Part shown: positions 17,717 to 26,621 of the stretch, piece after piece
How positions within the stretch are numbered: the stretch's first letter is position 1
How the letters are laid out: each line of letters begins with the position of its first letter
From: Paenibacillus turicensis
Lineage (GTDB): Bacteria; Bacillota; Bacilli; Paenibacillales; Paenibacillaceae
DNA: 64,000 bases
Reading direction: 5' to 3'
Assembly: GCF_017873435.1 (NCBI RefSeq)
Contig: NZ_JAGGKG010000019.1
Location: 1 to 64,000 of the forward strand
The notes under the pieces: generated by a model
What the model was told of the DNA's origin: nothing
Database searches by the model: none
What the model saw: only the letters and a program-made list of their open reading frames with translations
Position numbers and translations under genes: made by a program

Positions 17717-18682
17717 TTATTCCTGCTCGGAGTTGTTGCTAGATGGCGGCTGATGGAGTGCTCTATCTTGTAATGGCTTCGGGTTTTCTTCTATTTTTGT
17801 AACTTGCGTCATACCTGCAAAGGGACGTTTTCTTCTCAGTTTTTCCCCTGTCATGCTTAACCCAATGATAGTAAGTATAATTTGTAGCCCAACCACGTAG
17901 GGTGACGTAAAAGCTATAATCGTCCCTAAGATGCCTAATCCCGAAATTAACAATGCCAACAGAATGTGACGAAGTTTACGAAACCTTGCTGTACATAAGG
18001 GATATGCTACAAAAATAGCGATATTCAGTCCGATCCAGCTAAGCCACGCTTCAAGCTCTATCACACCTAGGTACATCCATGACGTATTCACTACTAGCTC
18101 TAAGAGAGTATAGAGATCAAAAAATAAAATAACTGCAAACAAGCAAGGGATAACCGGAGCAGTGGTCTGCCATAATAATTGACCAAAGCTTGGAGACTCG
18201 ATTTGCTTCAGGAGATTTTGTCGTTTTTTCCGCAAAACCTCAATTTCATCTTCAAGTGCTTGCTTGACCATATACAACCTGGTTTGGGTTGATTCTTGAA
18301 TATATAGTTCAATTTGTCCCTGAAGGTTAGGTTTAATATGGGGAGATGTCTTGCATTTATGTAGTGCAATTAATATTTTGTTTTGTTCTAAATGTAACTG
18401 TTCATAAGTGGCTTCAGGCGTTGCATCTGCTATTGTGCCCCATACTTCTACATATAAGGATAATGTGTCACTCATCCGTTCATACTGATTATGAAGTCTT
18501 TTTGCAGCTAAATATTTAGTAATACCATAAATCATGATGAACAAGAATAGACCTACGATAATTAGAAATATAGGAAATTGTTGATCAAGTAGATTAGGTT
18601 TTTGGATATGATAGGACACCTTGGAGATCATCCCTTCGGAGTTTTCTTTCTTTACTATGGCATAGCGGGTATTACATTTCAA
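17717..18682 (-). CDS. membrane protein of unknown function
   Basis: A 321-residue protein I do not recognise. A helix at about 36-57 is followed by a ~110-residue cytoplasmic coiled-coil-like region (about 58-165), four hydrophobic helices at about 170-285, and a polar tail. The start is uncertain: ATG 18682 has a weak AGGG-containing leader, and the in-frame ATG 17 codons later abuts AAGGG too closely. It converges with lrgB, only 33 nt away, and diverges from the kinase gene at 18794. Confidence 0.6.
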   Translation of the reverse strand: MKCNTRYAIVKKENSEGMISKVSYHIQKPNLLDQQFPIFLIIVGLFLFIMIYGITKYLAAKRLHNQYERMSDTLSLYVEVWGTIADATPEATYEQLHLEQNKILIALHKCKTSPHIKPNLQGQIELYIQESTQTRLYMVKQALEDEIEVLRKKRQNLLKQIESPSFGQLLWQTTAPVIPCLFAVILFFDLYTLLELVVNTSWMYLGVIELEAWLSWIGLNIAIFVAYPLCTARFRKLRHILLALLISGLGILGTIIAFTSPYVVGLQIILTIIGLSMTGEKLRRKRPFAGMTQVTKIEENPKPLQDRALHQPPSSNNSEQE

Positions 18683-18727
18683 GCAAAAGCCCTGCTCTAT
18701 TTTTGAAAATAAGATGAAATTATTATG

Positions 18728-18756
18728 TTGGAATCAAGGTAAAGCGATAGTACAAT
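18728..18756 (+). promoter_or_regulatory. promoter of the P-loop kinase gene
   Basis: TTGGAA (18728-18733), 17-bp spacer, TACAAT (18751-18756), 37 nt before ATG 18794. Confidence 0.55.
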
Positions 18757-18793
18757 AAAGTTATTACCGAAATATAAACTATAGGGGGTACAT

Positions 18794-19393
18794 ATGCTTA
18801 AACTAGTATTTTTTGTTGGTGTGGCTGGGACAGGTAAAACAACCGTTGCTCGTGCGCTTGCAACCCGTATGTCTGCGGCATTTTTGGATCGTGATACAGT
18901 AGGTGGCAGATTTGTGGAGAAGATGTTAGAAATGAATGGTTTGGACGTGAATGATCGTGATTCTGAGTTTTACAAAAAGCATTTGCGTGATCTTGAATAC
19001 GATACAACAAAAGATATTTGCATTGAAAATTTAGCAGCAGGCCAAAATGTTTTTATGATTTCCCCGTTCACGGCTGAGCTAAAAAATAAAAGCTGGATCG
19101 AAGAAGTTATCGCCGCTGCAGGTCTGACTAAAGAAGAAGTAGATGTGAAAGTCATTGCCGTGACCTTACAGGACATGGAATTACAACGTCAACGTATTGT
19201 TGATCGCCAAACAGAAAGAGATACATGGAAGTTAGAGCATTGGGATGATTTTAAACAGCGGGTTCAGTTTGTACCTGAAGTAAATTGGGATATCCCTTCA
19301 TCTTCAATTTTGGTATTTGATAATAGCGGAGAATTAACAGAGGACAAGCTTAACCAAGTCTATGAATTTGTGAAAAATACAAGTCCTAAGTAG
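18794..19393 (+). CDS. P-loop kinase-like ATP-binding protein
   Basis: A 199-residue protein with Walker A GVAGTGKTT at residues 9-17 and a DRDTVGG segment, followed by a lid-like region rich in Arg (QRQRIVDRQTERD, about 134-146). The fold is that of small-molecule kinases such as gluconate or shikimate kinase, or polynucleotide-kinase-like AAA proteins; the substrate cannot be told. GGGGG lies 8 nt before ATG. It precedes the chemoreceptor gene by 34 nt, perhaps in the same transcript. Confidence 0.7.
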   Translation: MLKLVFFVGVAGTGKTTVARALATRMSAAFLDRDTVGGRFVEKMLEMNGLDVNDRDSEFYKKHLRDLEYDTTKDICIENLAAGQNVFMISPFTAELKNKSWIEEVIAAAGLTKEEVDVKVIAVTLQDMELQRQRIVDRQTERDTWKLEHWDDFKQRVQFVPEVNWDIPSSSILVFDNSGELTEDKLNQVYEFVKNTSPK

Positions 19394-19427
19394 TTTTTAT
19401 CCCAACCTGACTGGAGAGTGCATCTAG

Positions 19428-21551
19428 ATGAAGTGGTTCCGAAATTTATCTTTTCGTAATTTATCTTTAGCAACCAAACTGATTTCCTTGTCCATTCTAT
19501 TATTTGTTGTCATTAGCTCAATATTAGTTGCTTATAATCTTAACAAATTAAGTGATGTTAGTGTGAAAAAGGCAGAAGCAGAAGCAATTTCCGCGGGAAA
19601 AACCTTTACTATGGATTTTAATAATCAAATCGCGGGGATTGAAAGCTTGATGGAGACACTTTCTCGTTCTATGCTTAGTTATCAGCAAAATGGAGTTGAT
19701 AGAGACCAAATTGTTGAAATGCTAGATAAAGAATTAAAGGGAAGAACCAACATAATTTCATTGTATACATTATGGGAGCCTGATGCCTTTGATGGAAAAG
19801 ACAATGAAAATGTAAACAAAACATCTTATGACAATGATACTGGGCGCTTCCTACCCTATATTGTACGTGACGGACAAAATATTGTGTTTAGACCTTTAGA
19901 TGGTTATGAAAAAGAAGGTGTAGGAGACTACTATTTAACACCAAAAACCACAAAGAAAACGTATTATAAGGACCCTTATATTTATCCTATAAATGGAAAA
20001 GATGTGCAAATGCTCTCTATTACAGTTCCAATTTTAAATGAAAAAGGGGATTTTTTAGGGATTGTTGGGACCGATATCTCATTAGATTATTTGGAAAGTG
20101 AAGCGGCGAAATATAAACCGTTAGGTGGTTATATTTCTTTAATTACTGATAAAGGAAATTACGTTGCCAACCCAAATGAGCCTGAATCTACTGGGAAATT
20201 TTATGGAAGTACCGAAGAGAAAAAGCAGTTGTGGCAAAAGGTTGCTGCTGGAGAACAAGTTGCAGCGGATGGAGTGAATTCTAAAGGAATTGATGTAAAA
20301 CGTTATTTTGATTCTTTCCCTTTGCCAGGCAGTGACGTGAAGTGGCATACTCAAATTGTTATTCCTAAGTCTGAGGTGATGAAGGAGTTAATCAACGGTA
20401 GAAATATTTCAATTGCTATTGGTCTGTTAGCGGTTGTGCTCTTTAGTGGTATTTTAGCGTTTGCCATTCATCGTATGGTTGTACGTAATATGAAGCAGCT
20501 TGTAACCAAGCTTGGTTTAATTGCACAAGGAGATTTAACACAGAAGCTCGAAATCAAGGGTAAAGATGAGTTCGGAAAAATGGCGGTTTATTTCAATAGT
20601 ATGACCGAGAAGTTAAGAGAAATGTTTGAGATGATTGCGGATCTTACGGTTGCGCTTAATATGACTGCGGAGCAATTGTCAGATTCGGCCGAAGAGACAA
20701 ACAAAGCATCTGAAAGTATTGCAGAATCAGCCCAAGAGGTGGCGGCGGGTTCTGAGGTACAAAGTCGGTACGCGACAGATACAGTAACCGCGATGGAGGA
20801 AATGGCAACAGGGGTACAAAAGATTGCCGACTCCTCTTCGAAGTTATCTCAATCTGCTAACGGTGTAGCGGATCAAACGGTAAAAGGAAATGAGCAAATT
20901 ACAGTTGCGGTTACGCAAATGGAAAGCATTGAGCAATCTGTCATTAATACAGGTAAATTAGTAGAAGGGCTTAGCCGCCGTTCAGAGCAAATTGGTGGGG
21001 TTATAGACCTTATATCTGGGATTAGCAAGCAAACGCATTTACTCGCTTTAAATGCAGCGATTGAGGCATCTCGTGTCGGCGAGCAAGGCAAAGGGTTTGC
21101 AGTTGTTGCGATGGAGGTTCGTAAGCTAGCTGAGCAAAGTAAGCAGGCGACGGAGGAAGTGGCTGAGCTTATCTATGCCGTGCGTGAAGAGACGCAAGAA
21201 GCTTCTCAAGCTATGCATGAAGGTGTGAATCAGGTTAAGCTTGGTGTAGCTTCTGTAACAGATAGCGGTGTATTATTTACTGAAATTATGAATGAAGTTG
21301 CAGATATTAATGATCAAATTCAAGAGGTATCCGCTGCGGCAGAAGAAATGAGCGCAAGCTCTCAGGAAATCGCTGCTAGTGTAGATGAATTAGCTCGCAT
21401 TGCTGAGGATGCCTCTAAGAACTCGACCAACGTAGCTGCCGCTTCAGAGGAGCAGTTAGCATCCATGCAGGAGATTACATCGTCAGCGGAAGCGTTAAAT
21501 ATGATGGTTGCGGAGCTAGTGGATCGGATGCAGCACTTTAAAATTAAATAG
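19428..21551 (+). CDS. methyl-accepting chemotaxis protein, Cache sensor
   Basis: A 707-residue chemoreceptor. Helix 1 at about 16-38, an extracellular dCache-type domain to about 325 (including GIVGTDISLDYLES), helix 2 at about 325-347, a HAMP domain, then the signalling coiled coil with the hairpin tip centred on GGVIDLISGISKQTHLLALN and EASRVGEQGKGFAVVA. Glu/Gln methylation-type sites flank it. Such receptors control CheA. The Cache domain suggests an amino acid or other small organic ligand, not identifiable here. No che genes are nearby. Full length for the family. Confidence 0.92.
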   Translation: MKWFRNLSFRNLSLATKLISLSILLFVVISSILVAYNLNKLSDVSVKKAEAEAISAGKTFTMDFNNQIAGIESLMETLSRSMLSYQQNGVDRDQIVEMLDKELKGRTNIISLYTLWEPDAFDGKDNENVNKTSYDNDTGRFLPYIVRDGQNIVFRPLDGYEKEGVGDYYLTPKTTKKTYYKDPYIYPINGKDVQMLSITVPILNEKGDFLGIVGTDISLDYLESEAAKYKPLGGYISLITDKGNYVANPNEPESTGKFYGSTEEKKQLWQKVAAGEQVAADGVNSKGIDVKRYFDSFPLPGSDVKWHTQIVIPKSEVMKELINGRNISIAIGLLAVVLFSGILAFAIHRMVVRNMKQLVTKLGLIAQGDLTQKLEIKGKDEFGKMAVYFNSMTEKLREMFEMIADLTVALNMTAEQLSDSAEETNKASESIAESAQEVAAGSEVQSRYATDTVTAMEEMATGVQKIADSSSKLSQSANGVADQTVKGNEQITVAVTQMESIEQSVINTGKLVEGLSRRSEQIGGVIDLISGISKQTHLLALNAAIEASRVGEQGKGFAVVAMEVRKLAEQSKQATEEVAELIYAVREETQEASQAMHEGVNQVKLGVASVTDSGVLFTEIMNEVADINDQIQEVSAAAEEMSASSQEIAASVDELARIAEDASKNSTNVAAASEEQLASMQEITSSAEALNMMVAELVDRMQHFKIK

Positions 21552-21576
21552 TGTGCATCAGGTTGAGGCTTCATTA

Positions 21577-21761
21577 AAATTAGTGGCTGACAACAATGGA
21601 GATGGAGGCTATGGAACAGGGAGTTCTTCCGACCGTTGTTAAAACCAGATTCCTTTATATTTTTATTTTTACGTTGAAATCTGGTTTTAAAGACGGACAT
21701 TCCATTTCTCCAGAATCCCCTGTCCCTTCGCTAGTTTGGGATAGTTGTCATCCACTAATTT
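21577..21761 (-). repeat. palindromic intergenic repeat, copy 3
   Basis: Outer arms AAATTAGTGGCTGACAAC (21577-21594) and GTTGTCATCCACTAATTT (21744-21761) pair with one mismatch. Next arm GGAACAGGG / CCCCTGTCC, central arm AAAACCAGATT / AATCTGGTTTT. Opposite orientation to copies 1, 2, 5 and 6: GTTCTTCCGACCGTTG is on plus. Located between the convergent chemoreceptor and nrdG genes. Confidence 0.85.
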
Positions 21762-21800
21762 AAAAACGAAGCATAAACTTATATTGGTAAGCTTTACGTG

Positions 21801-21840
21801 AAAAAAGGAGATTCCAGTTATATTAGGAATCTCCTTTTAG
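21801..21840 (-). terminator. terminator of nrdDG
   Basis: AAAAGGAGATTCC / GGAATCTCCTTTT stem; read on minus it is followed by a run of six T. It lies 63 nt after nrdG. Confidence 0.8.
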
Positions 21841-21903
21841 TTATAACAATTAATGGTTTATTTTATAAGTAACTTAATAAATAGCTTCATAAATATCGTA
21901 ACA

Positions 21904-22422
21904 TTAGAAGGTAGTTTTTGGTTGCCACAATTCAATTGATCTAGTGCGGAGACTGGCAGGAATATCGATGATACGTTGATTGGAGCTACCGCGATATAAC
22001 AGGCTTGTGTCTAGAAGGTCCTGTTGAAATCGACCATCTATAATGACCTGACAACGTGTTAACAGTGCATATTCCTCAGAGTGTGAATCCTCAATAAGCT
22101 CCTCAAACGTATAGCCACTATAAATCCACACGGAAATGTTGGGTACTGCTTCCCGCAGGTGATCGATAAATAAGCTAACCTCAGCAGATGAAAAAAATGG
22201 ATCTCCACCTAAAATAGTAATTCCACTTAGCAATGGATTGCTTGCAATGTCTTCAATAATTTCCTGCTCTCGTTGTGGTGTGAAGGGCTCGCCATAATTA
22301 AAATTCCAGGTGGCGGCGCTAAAGCAGCCTTTACAATAATGTCGACAGCCACTAACGAATAAAGCGGCTCTTAAGCCCTCTCCTTCGTTAATGCTTTCAG
22401 GGTAATAGCCACAGATGTTCAT
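21904..22422 (-). CDS. nrdG: anaerobic ribonucleotide reductase activase
   Basis: A 172-residue radical-SAM protein. The CxxxCxxC 4Fe-4S motif is at Cys26, Cys30 and Cys33 (SGCRHYCKGCFSAATWN), and GGDPFF is the SAM-binding GGE-like motif. It installs the glycyl radical on NrdD under anoxic conditions. Its ATG overlaps the nrdD stop by 4 nt (22419-22422), the usual coupled arrangement. Confidence 0.93.
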   Translation of the reverse strand: MNICGYYPESINEGEGLRAALFVSGCRHYCKGCFSAATWNFNYGEPFTPQREQEIIEDIASNPLLSGITILGGDPFFSSAEVSLFIDHLREAVPNISVWIYSGYTFEELIEDSHSEEYALLTRCQVIIDGRFQQDLLDTSLLYRGSSNQRIIDIPASLRTRSIELWQPKTTF

Positions 22423-24437
22423 GTAGTGTGCTTCACACGATCGCGAACCTCGGCTTGCTTCGCGGCATTAAAGCGAGTCTGATAGTCACCAGTAAGATAC
22501 CCTGTCACACGGCGTAAACGGCGAATATGCACGTCCTTTTCTGAACGCTGACAAGCAGGACAATTGGCACCAATAATACCTTCATATCCACAAGCAGAGC
22601 AACGGTCAATCGGATGGTTAAGGCTGAAATAGCTAATATTTTGCTCTAGTGCGTATTGAATAATTCGTAAAAATGCCTCAGGGTTGTTACGTGCATTCCC
22701 GTTTAGCTCAATATAGGAAATGGCTCCTGCGTTGCATAAGTCATGAAAAGGAGCTTCAAGCTGAATTTTCCGCGCTGCACTTACGGTGTGATAGACAGGA
22801 ACATGGAATGAATTCGTATAATATTCTCTGTCAGTTACCCCTTTGATGGCGCCATAGGTTAATTGATCTTTTTTTGTAAATTTACCAGATAAGCCTTCGG
22901 CAGGTGTAGCAAATAACGTAATGTTTAAATTGTGGCGTTCACTTTGCAAATCGCAGTAATTTCGCATGTATTTAATTAAATTGTACGCTTTATGATAAAT
23001 CTGCTCATCTTCTGCATGATGCTTACCATACATTGCTTTCATGCATTCAGCTAACCCGATAAAGCCGATAGATAAGCTACCATGCTTAATTAGATCACCA
23101 ACTCGGTCCTCTGGAGATAGCTGCTCGCCACCCTCCCAGACCCCTTCACGCATCATAAAGTCAGAGGCTTTTGCTTTTTGGGATTGCTGTATACGATAGC
23201 GGTGCAGTAAGCCCTCCATTGCAATATTGAGATAAAAATCAAGCTCCTTGTAAAATCCACGTTCGTCTGCTTCCTTACGATGACCCAAAACGGTTCCATG
23301 CTCAATGCCAAGCTTAACTAAGTTTAAGGTGTTAAAGGACAGATTGCCTTTGCCAGACAAATGATTACGACCAAAACGGTCACTTAGTACTCGTGTACGA
23401 CAACCCATTGTAGCAAATTCTGTATCTGGATCATCTGCTTTATAATATTGCAGGTTAAGTGGTGCATCTACATTTGCAAAGTTAGGATACATTCTTTTGG
23501 ATGAGCATTCTGCTGCTCTCAAAAACAAAGCATAGTTAGGATCTCCGGGTGATTGGTTAATCCCTTGCTTACATTTAAAAATTTGAATCGGAAAAATAGG
23601 TGTTTCACCACTACCTAGTCCAGCAATCGTCGCTTCAAGTAATGAGGAAATAACTAACTGGCCCTCTGGAGAGGTGTCGGTTCCATAATTAATGCTTGTA
23701 AACGGAATTTGCCCACCAGCACGACTAGACATCGTATTTAAATTATGAATTAAGCTTTCTGCCCCTTGAAGTGTTTCGCTTTTGGTTTCCTTGAGGGCAT
23801 AGCGGAAGGCTCTAGGATAAGCTTGCTCTAAATCTGTTCGACTCATTGTAATCTCACCCAAGACGTCGTATTGGGATGTTAATTCAGTCGAATCAGCAGT
23901 TATTTGTTCAAACGAGTCTAATTCTTCGAAATAGTCTAACCCTTTAAGGAAATATTTCTGAAAAGATTTACGCACATAAGGTGCAAGATCAAAATCTAGT
24001 TTATTCGCTGAGACACCGCCGTATTGGGAATTTTGCTGGGATTGAAAAATAATCGCAACCAAAGCCATTGCCGTCATAATCGAATTAGGTGTACGTACAC
24101 TACCGTTACCTGTATTAAAGCCCTGCTGCAACAATTTGCTAAATGGGATAAAAATACAGTTTGTGGTCCCGATCGCGTATTGATCTAAATCGTGGACGTA
24201 GACGATATTATCTTTAATCGCTTGCACTAATGGTTTGGGCATAATGAAATGCTCCGCATACCATTTTGCATATTCGCTACCCATTTTGCTCATTTTTCCA
24301 GAGAAGCTTTCCCCATTTAAATTCGCATTTTCACGTAGCAATTCAATATTCCGACTATCGATAATTTCCTCTCCGATGTTGACGATCTCACTTAAAATTT
24401 CCTCTTGGCTTGGATATACATGGTTTAACAATGCCAT
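22419..24437 (-). CDS. nrdD: anaerobic (class III) ribonucleotide reductase
   Basis: About 672 residues from the start chosen. It reduces ribonucleoside triphosphates without oxygen. Visible features: NLNTMSSRAGGQIPFTSINYGTD around the active site, a C-terminal zinc site CSACGYEGIIGANCPAC, and the RRVTGYLTGDYQTRFN glycyl-radical region at the end. No N-terminal ATP-cone is seen. The start ATG 24437 is preferred: AAGGAGG lies 11 nt upstream, and the longer reading to 24548 would run into the NrdR box at 24545-24560. Alternative ATG codons lie between. Operon with nrdG. Confidence 0.9.
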   Translation of the reverse strand: MALLNHVYPSQEEILSEIVNIGEEIIDSRNIELLRENANLNGESFSGKMSKMGSEYAKWYAEHFIMPKPLVQAIKDNIVYVHDLDQYAIGTTNCIFIPFSKLLQQGFNTGNGSVRTPNSIMTAMALVAIIFQSQQNSQYGGVSANKLDFDLAPYVRKSFQKYFLKGLDYFEELDSFEQITADSTELTSQYDVLGEITMSRTDLEQAYPRAFRYALKETKSETLQGAESLIHNLNTMSSRAGGQIPFTSINYGTDTSPEGQLVISSLLEATIAGLGSGETPIFPIQIFKCKQGINQSPGDPNYALFLRAAECSSKRMYPNFANVDAPLNLQYYKADDPDTEFATMGCRTRVLSDRFGRNHLSGKGNLSFNTLNLVKLGIEHGTVLGHRKEADERGFYKELDFYLNIAMEGLLHRYRIQQSQKAKASDFMMREGVWEGGEQLSPEDRVGDLIKHGSLSIGFIGLAECMKAMYGKHHAEDEQIYHKAYNLIKYMRNYCDLQSERHNLNITLFATPAEGLSGKFTKKDQLTYGAIKGVTDREYYTNSFHVPVYHTVSAARKIQLEAPFHDLCNAGAISYIELNGNARNNPEAFLRIIQYALEQNISYFSLNHPIDRCSACGYEGIIGANCPACQRSEKDVHIRRLRRVTGYLTGDYQTRFNAAKQAEVRDRVKHTT

Positions 24438-24544
24438 TTCCCCAACTGCCTCCTTATCTACATATAAACTAAAATTAGGCATATAAATGAGCATTCCCAA
24501 CGTAGGTCTAGTTGAAAATGCTATAGTTAAGTTAATGTGAATAA

Positions 24545-24592
24545 ACACTACATTTAGTATTTGAGATAACTATACAACCATACATATTGTGA
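24545..24592. promoter_or_regulatory. tandem NrdR boxes upstream of nrdDG
   Basis: ACACTACATTTAGTAT (24545-24560) matches the NrdR consensus ACACTATATATAGTGT at 13 of 16 positions. ACCATACATATTGTGA (24577-24592) matches 11 of 16. The two start exactly 32 bp apart, the three-turn spacing typical of NrdR sites. This predicts NrdR repression of nrdDG. Confidence 0.65.
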
Positions 24593-24842
24593 AGTAAATA
24601 GGACTTTCCCCTAAATCTGCTGGAAATGGTTTGGTAAAATCGCGGCAGAGCTTGTCCTCATAGGGCTGGTGGAAACGTTAAATAATTGTGAACTTTTTAT
24701 TGTGACAAAATAATACAAATTATATTTTCTACACTAAAATAATTTTAATTTGTAAGTGCAAAAGTAGGAGAGAAGGACATGAAGTGGTAAAATAAGATTA
24801 ATGAAAATAGACGGAAAATAAAATAGAAAGAAGGAATCAAAC

Positions 24843-25142
24843 ATGGCAATTGCAGAAGTGACGGTTCTTCCAGTAGGGACAGGCTCAACGAGCTTAAGTG
24901 AATATGTGGCACAGCTACAACGTGTATTGCAGACTCAGCCCAAAATCCAATATCAACTCACCTCGATGAGTACCATTATTGAAGGGGAGCTGGATGATGT
25001 ATTTGCAGCCATTCGCGCACTTCACGAAGCTCCATTTGATCAGGGGGTAGGAAGAGTCTCGACTTCCATTAAAATTGACGATCGACGGGACAAGGTAAGC
25101 ACCTCGGAGCAAAAGCTCCGTTCTGTGTTAGAAAAGCTATAG
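24843..25142 (+). CDS. thiamine-binding protein, MTH1187 family (second copy)
   Basis: A 99-residue MTH1187/YkoF-like protein (MAIAEVTVLPVGTGSTSLSEYV, then STIIEGELDDV). It is a paralogue of the gene at 2612 but stands alone, with no thi genes or riboswitch near it. AGAAGGA lies 7 nt before ATG. Family members bind thiamine and form tetramers; the cellular role is unclear. Confidence 0.8.
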   Translation: MAIAEVTVLPVGTGSTSLSEYVAQLQRVLQTQPKIQYQLTSMSTIIEGELDDVFAAIRALHEAPFDQGVGRVSTSIKIDDRRDKVSTSEQKLRSVLEKL

Positions 25143-25146
25143 TAAA

Positions 25147-25224
25147 AATGACGCCACTGGGCAAAAATTTGAGATTATTTACGATGTAGCTGGGAATCGT
25201 ACTGAGTTCGTCACTCGTGACTGA
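25147..25224 (+). pseudogene. remnant of an RHS/YD-repeat protein
   Basis: Directly after the MTH1187-family gene, one frame reads GQKFEIIYDVAGNRTEFVTR and then stops. YDxxGNRT is the hallmark of RHS/YD-repeat polymorphic toxins. There is no start, ribosome binding site or upstream RHS core, so this is at best a decayed fragment. The match is short and may be chance. Confidence 0.35.
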
Positions 25225-25298
25225 ACCAGATTATAATGATGGTTTCGTTGGAACGAATGAAGCCAACTTTTGCAAAGAGCTGATTTGTATGTGGTACT

Positions 25299-25330
25299 AG
25301 AAAAAGAAACCTTAAGGGGTTCCTTTTTCT
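25299..25330. terminator. terminator between convergent genes
   Basis: AGAAAAAGAAACC / GGTTCCTTTTTCT stem with a TTAAGG loop; A-rich and T-rich flanks allow use from both sides. Confidence 0.65.
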
Positions 25331-25361
25331 GCATTTTTTAAAAGATAAACTAGTTATTTGC

Positions 25362-25784
25362 TTAAACTTGATGTTTATCAATGCCAAGACTCCGCTTTAA
25401 TCCTTCCTGAAGTACCTGACTGAAATTAAGATGCTGGCGCTCAGCTTCGTCATTTAACCATTTTGGTACAGTAAGTGTTTTCTTTACGGCTTTAGACTCC
25501 ATAGCATTCCTTAAAGTAGGCATATAAACTTGAATTTCACAAGCAGCTTCATTAGAATCAGCTTGCTTTAATATAATATCAAGTGGTGACGGTGTAGGAA
25601 TGTGTTCTTTGTCTTGCTCCATCAAGTATAAAAAACCTTCTAATGCCTCACGTGCTGCAGCATATGCCTCGTCAGCAGTATCTCCAGAAGTAAAGCATCC
25701 TGGTAAGTCAGGAAAGCTAACTGCAATTCCGTCATTGGATGTATCAAATAATGCCCAGAATCGATAGACATCTTTTTTACTCAT
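25362..25784 (-). CDS. HicB-family antitoxin-like protein
   Basis: A 140-residue protein. The N-terminal half is a HicB fold (FPDLPGCFTSGDTADEAYAAAREALEG) and the C-terminal part (KKTLTVPKWLNDEAERQHLNFSQVLQEGLK) is a ribbon-helix-helix DNA-binding unit. HicB neutralises the RNase HicA and represses the operon. No HicA (a ~60-80 residue gene) is next to it. The upstream neighbour at 25818, 33 nt away in the same direction, is a different and unknown protein. It may be an orphan regulator or pair with a new partner. Confidence 0.75.
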   Translation of the reverse strand: MSKKDVYRFWALFDTSNDGIAVSFPDLPGCFTSGDTADEAYAAAREALEGFLYLMEQDKEHIPTPSPLDIILKQADSNEAACEIQVYMPTLRNAMESKAVKKTLTVPKWLNDEAERQHLNFSQVLQEGLKRSLGIDKHQV

Positions 25785-25817
25785 ATAAATAACCTCCTTG
25801 GGAGAGAGATAGCATAC

Positions 25818-26225
25818 CTATTGATACATACTAAATTCCTGCAAGTCCGCAGGTATGTTTTTATTTCTATATTTGCCGATATCTAAGCCTAAATATTTCT
25901 CCATAAGTACTCTACATTCTGTGGCTACCATCTCACTTAATAAATTCATTTCACAATGATATCCTCTACATAAATATTCGGCGTGAACGCCTTTAAGATG
26001 ACGACTTTCCTTATAGACTTTAATTCCCTTTTGTCTAAAATAAGCTCTGACATTCTTTAAATCCTTTTCAACGCTACGCATTGCATGTTCAATTGTATTT
26101 AAATAAGGTTCTGGTGTTTTAAATGTGGTAGTCGCTAAATTTTTATCGCGCTCAAACGCGGTTAGTACTAAAGGCAACAATAAATATAGTTTCACGTAAT
26201 ACATATCTTCTGCTGTTCCGTACAT
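25818..26225 (-). CDS. unknown protein upstream of hicB-like gene
   Basis: A 135-residue protein that I do not recognise. It has a hydrophobic stretch at about 12-22, a helical middle with many Lys and Arg (SVEKDLKNVRAYFRQKGIKVY), and EYLCRGYHCEMNLL with two cysteines. Several phage-type small proteins look similar. It is the likely operon partner of the HicB-like gene; a toxin role is only a possibility. Confidence 0.5.
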   Translation of the reverse strand: MYGTAEDMYYVKLYLLLPLVLTAFERDKNLATTTFKTPEPYLNTIEHAMRSVEKDLKNVRAYFRQKGIKVYKESRHLKGVHAEYLCRGYHCEMNLLSEMVATECRVLMEKYLGLDIGKYRNKNIPADLQEFSMYQ

Positions 26226-26350
26226 AGTTACATCTCCTCAATACGAATGTATGTTCTTATTTTACGCAATATGAGGGATAATATGCAACAGGTATTTTTT
26301 TTCTTAAAATCTTCCGTCTGCAGCACCGGAATAGTGCAATACTTGGAATA

Positions 26351-26385
26351 AAAAAACGACCTCCATCTAGTGAAAGTCGTTTTTG
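26351..26385 (-). terminator. terminator of the zinc-ribbon gene
   Basis: AAAAACGAC / GTCGTTTTT stem with a 15-nt loop, 13 nt beyond the stop codon. Confidence 0.7.
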
Positions 26386-26397
26386 CTAATTATAATT

Positions 26398-26598
26398 TTA
26401 TCTAATTTCCATCGGATCAGCCATAAACCATGAGATATAAGAGCATTGCTGACAAATTAAAATGGCTACGCTCCGATTTGCCCAGTCAAGTCCAAAAAAA
26501 GTAGCACCCTTGGTGTTAAGCTGTCTGTAATCGAGTTCGAAAGAATCGTTTCTACAGCAAGGACAAAAGATTTTTGTATTTCCAACATGATATTGCAT
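26398..26598 (-). CDS. small zinc-ribbon protein
   Basis: A 66-residue protein with two paired-cysteine knuckles, CPCC near residues 12-15 and CQQC near 49-52, giving a likely one-zinc ribbon. Function unknown; such proteins are common in Bacillales. GGGGATG lies a few nt before the start. It follows the antiporter gene by 23 nt on the same strand and could be co-transcribed. Confidence 0.6.
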   Translation of the reverse strand: MQYHVGNTKIFCPCCRNDSFELDYRQLNTKGATFFGLDWANRSVAILICQQCSYISWFMADPMEIR

Positions 26599-26621
26599 AG
26601 CTACACATCCCCTTGTTCTTT

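Noticed and set aside
24438..24548. N-terminal extension of NrdD from 24548
   Set aside because: Its start codon is inside an NrdR box and no ribosome binding site precedes it.
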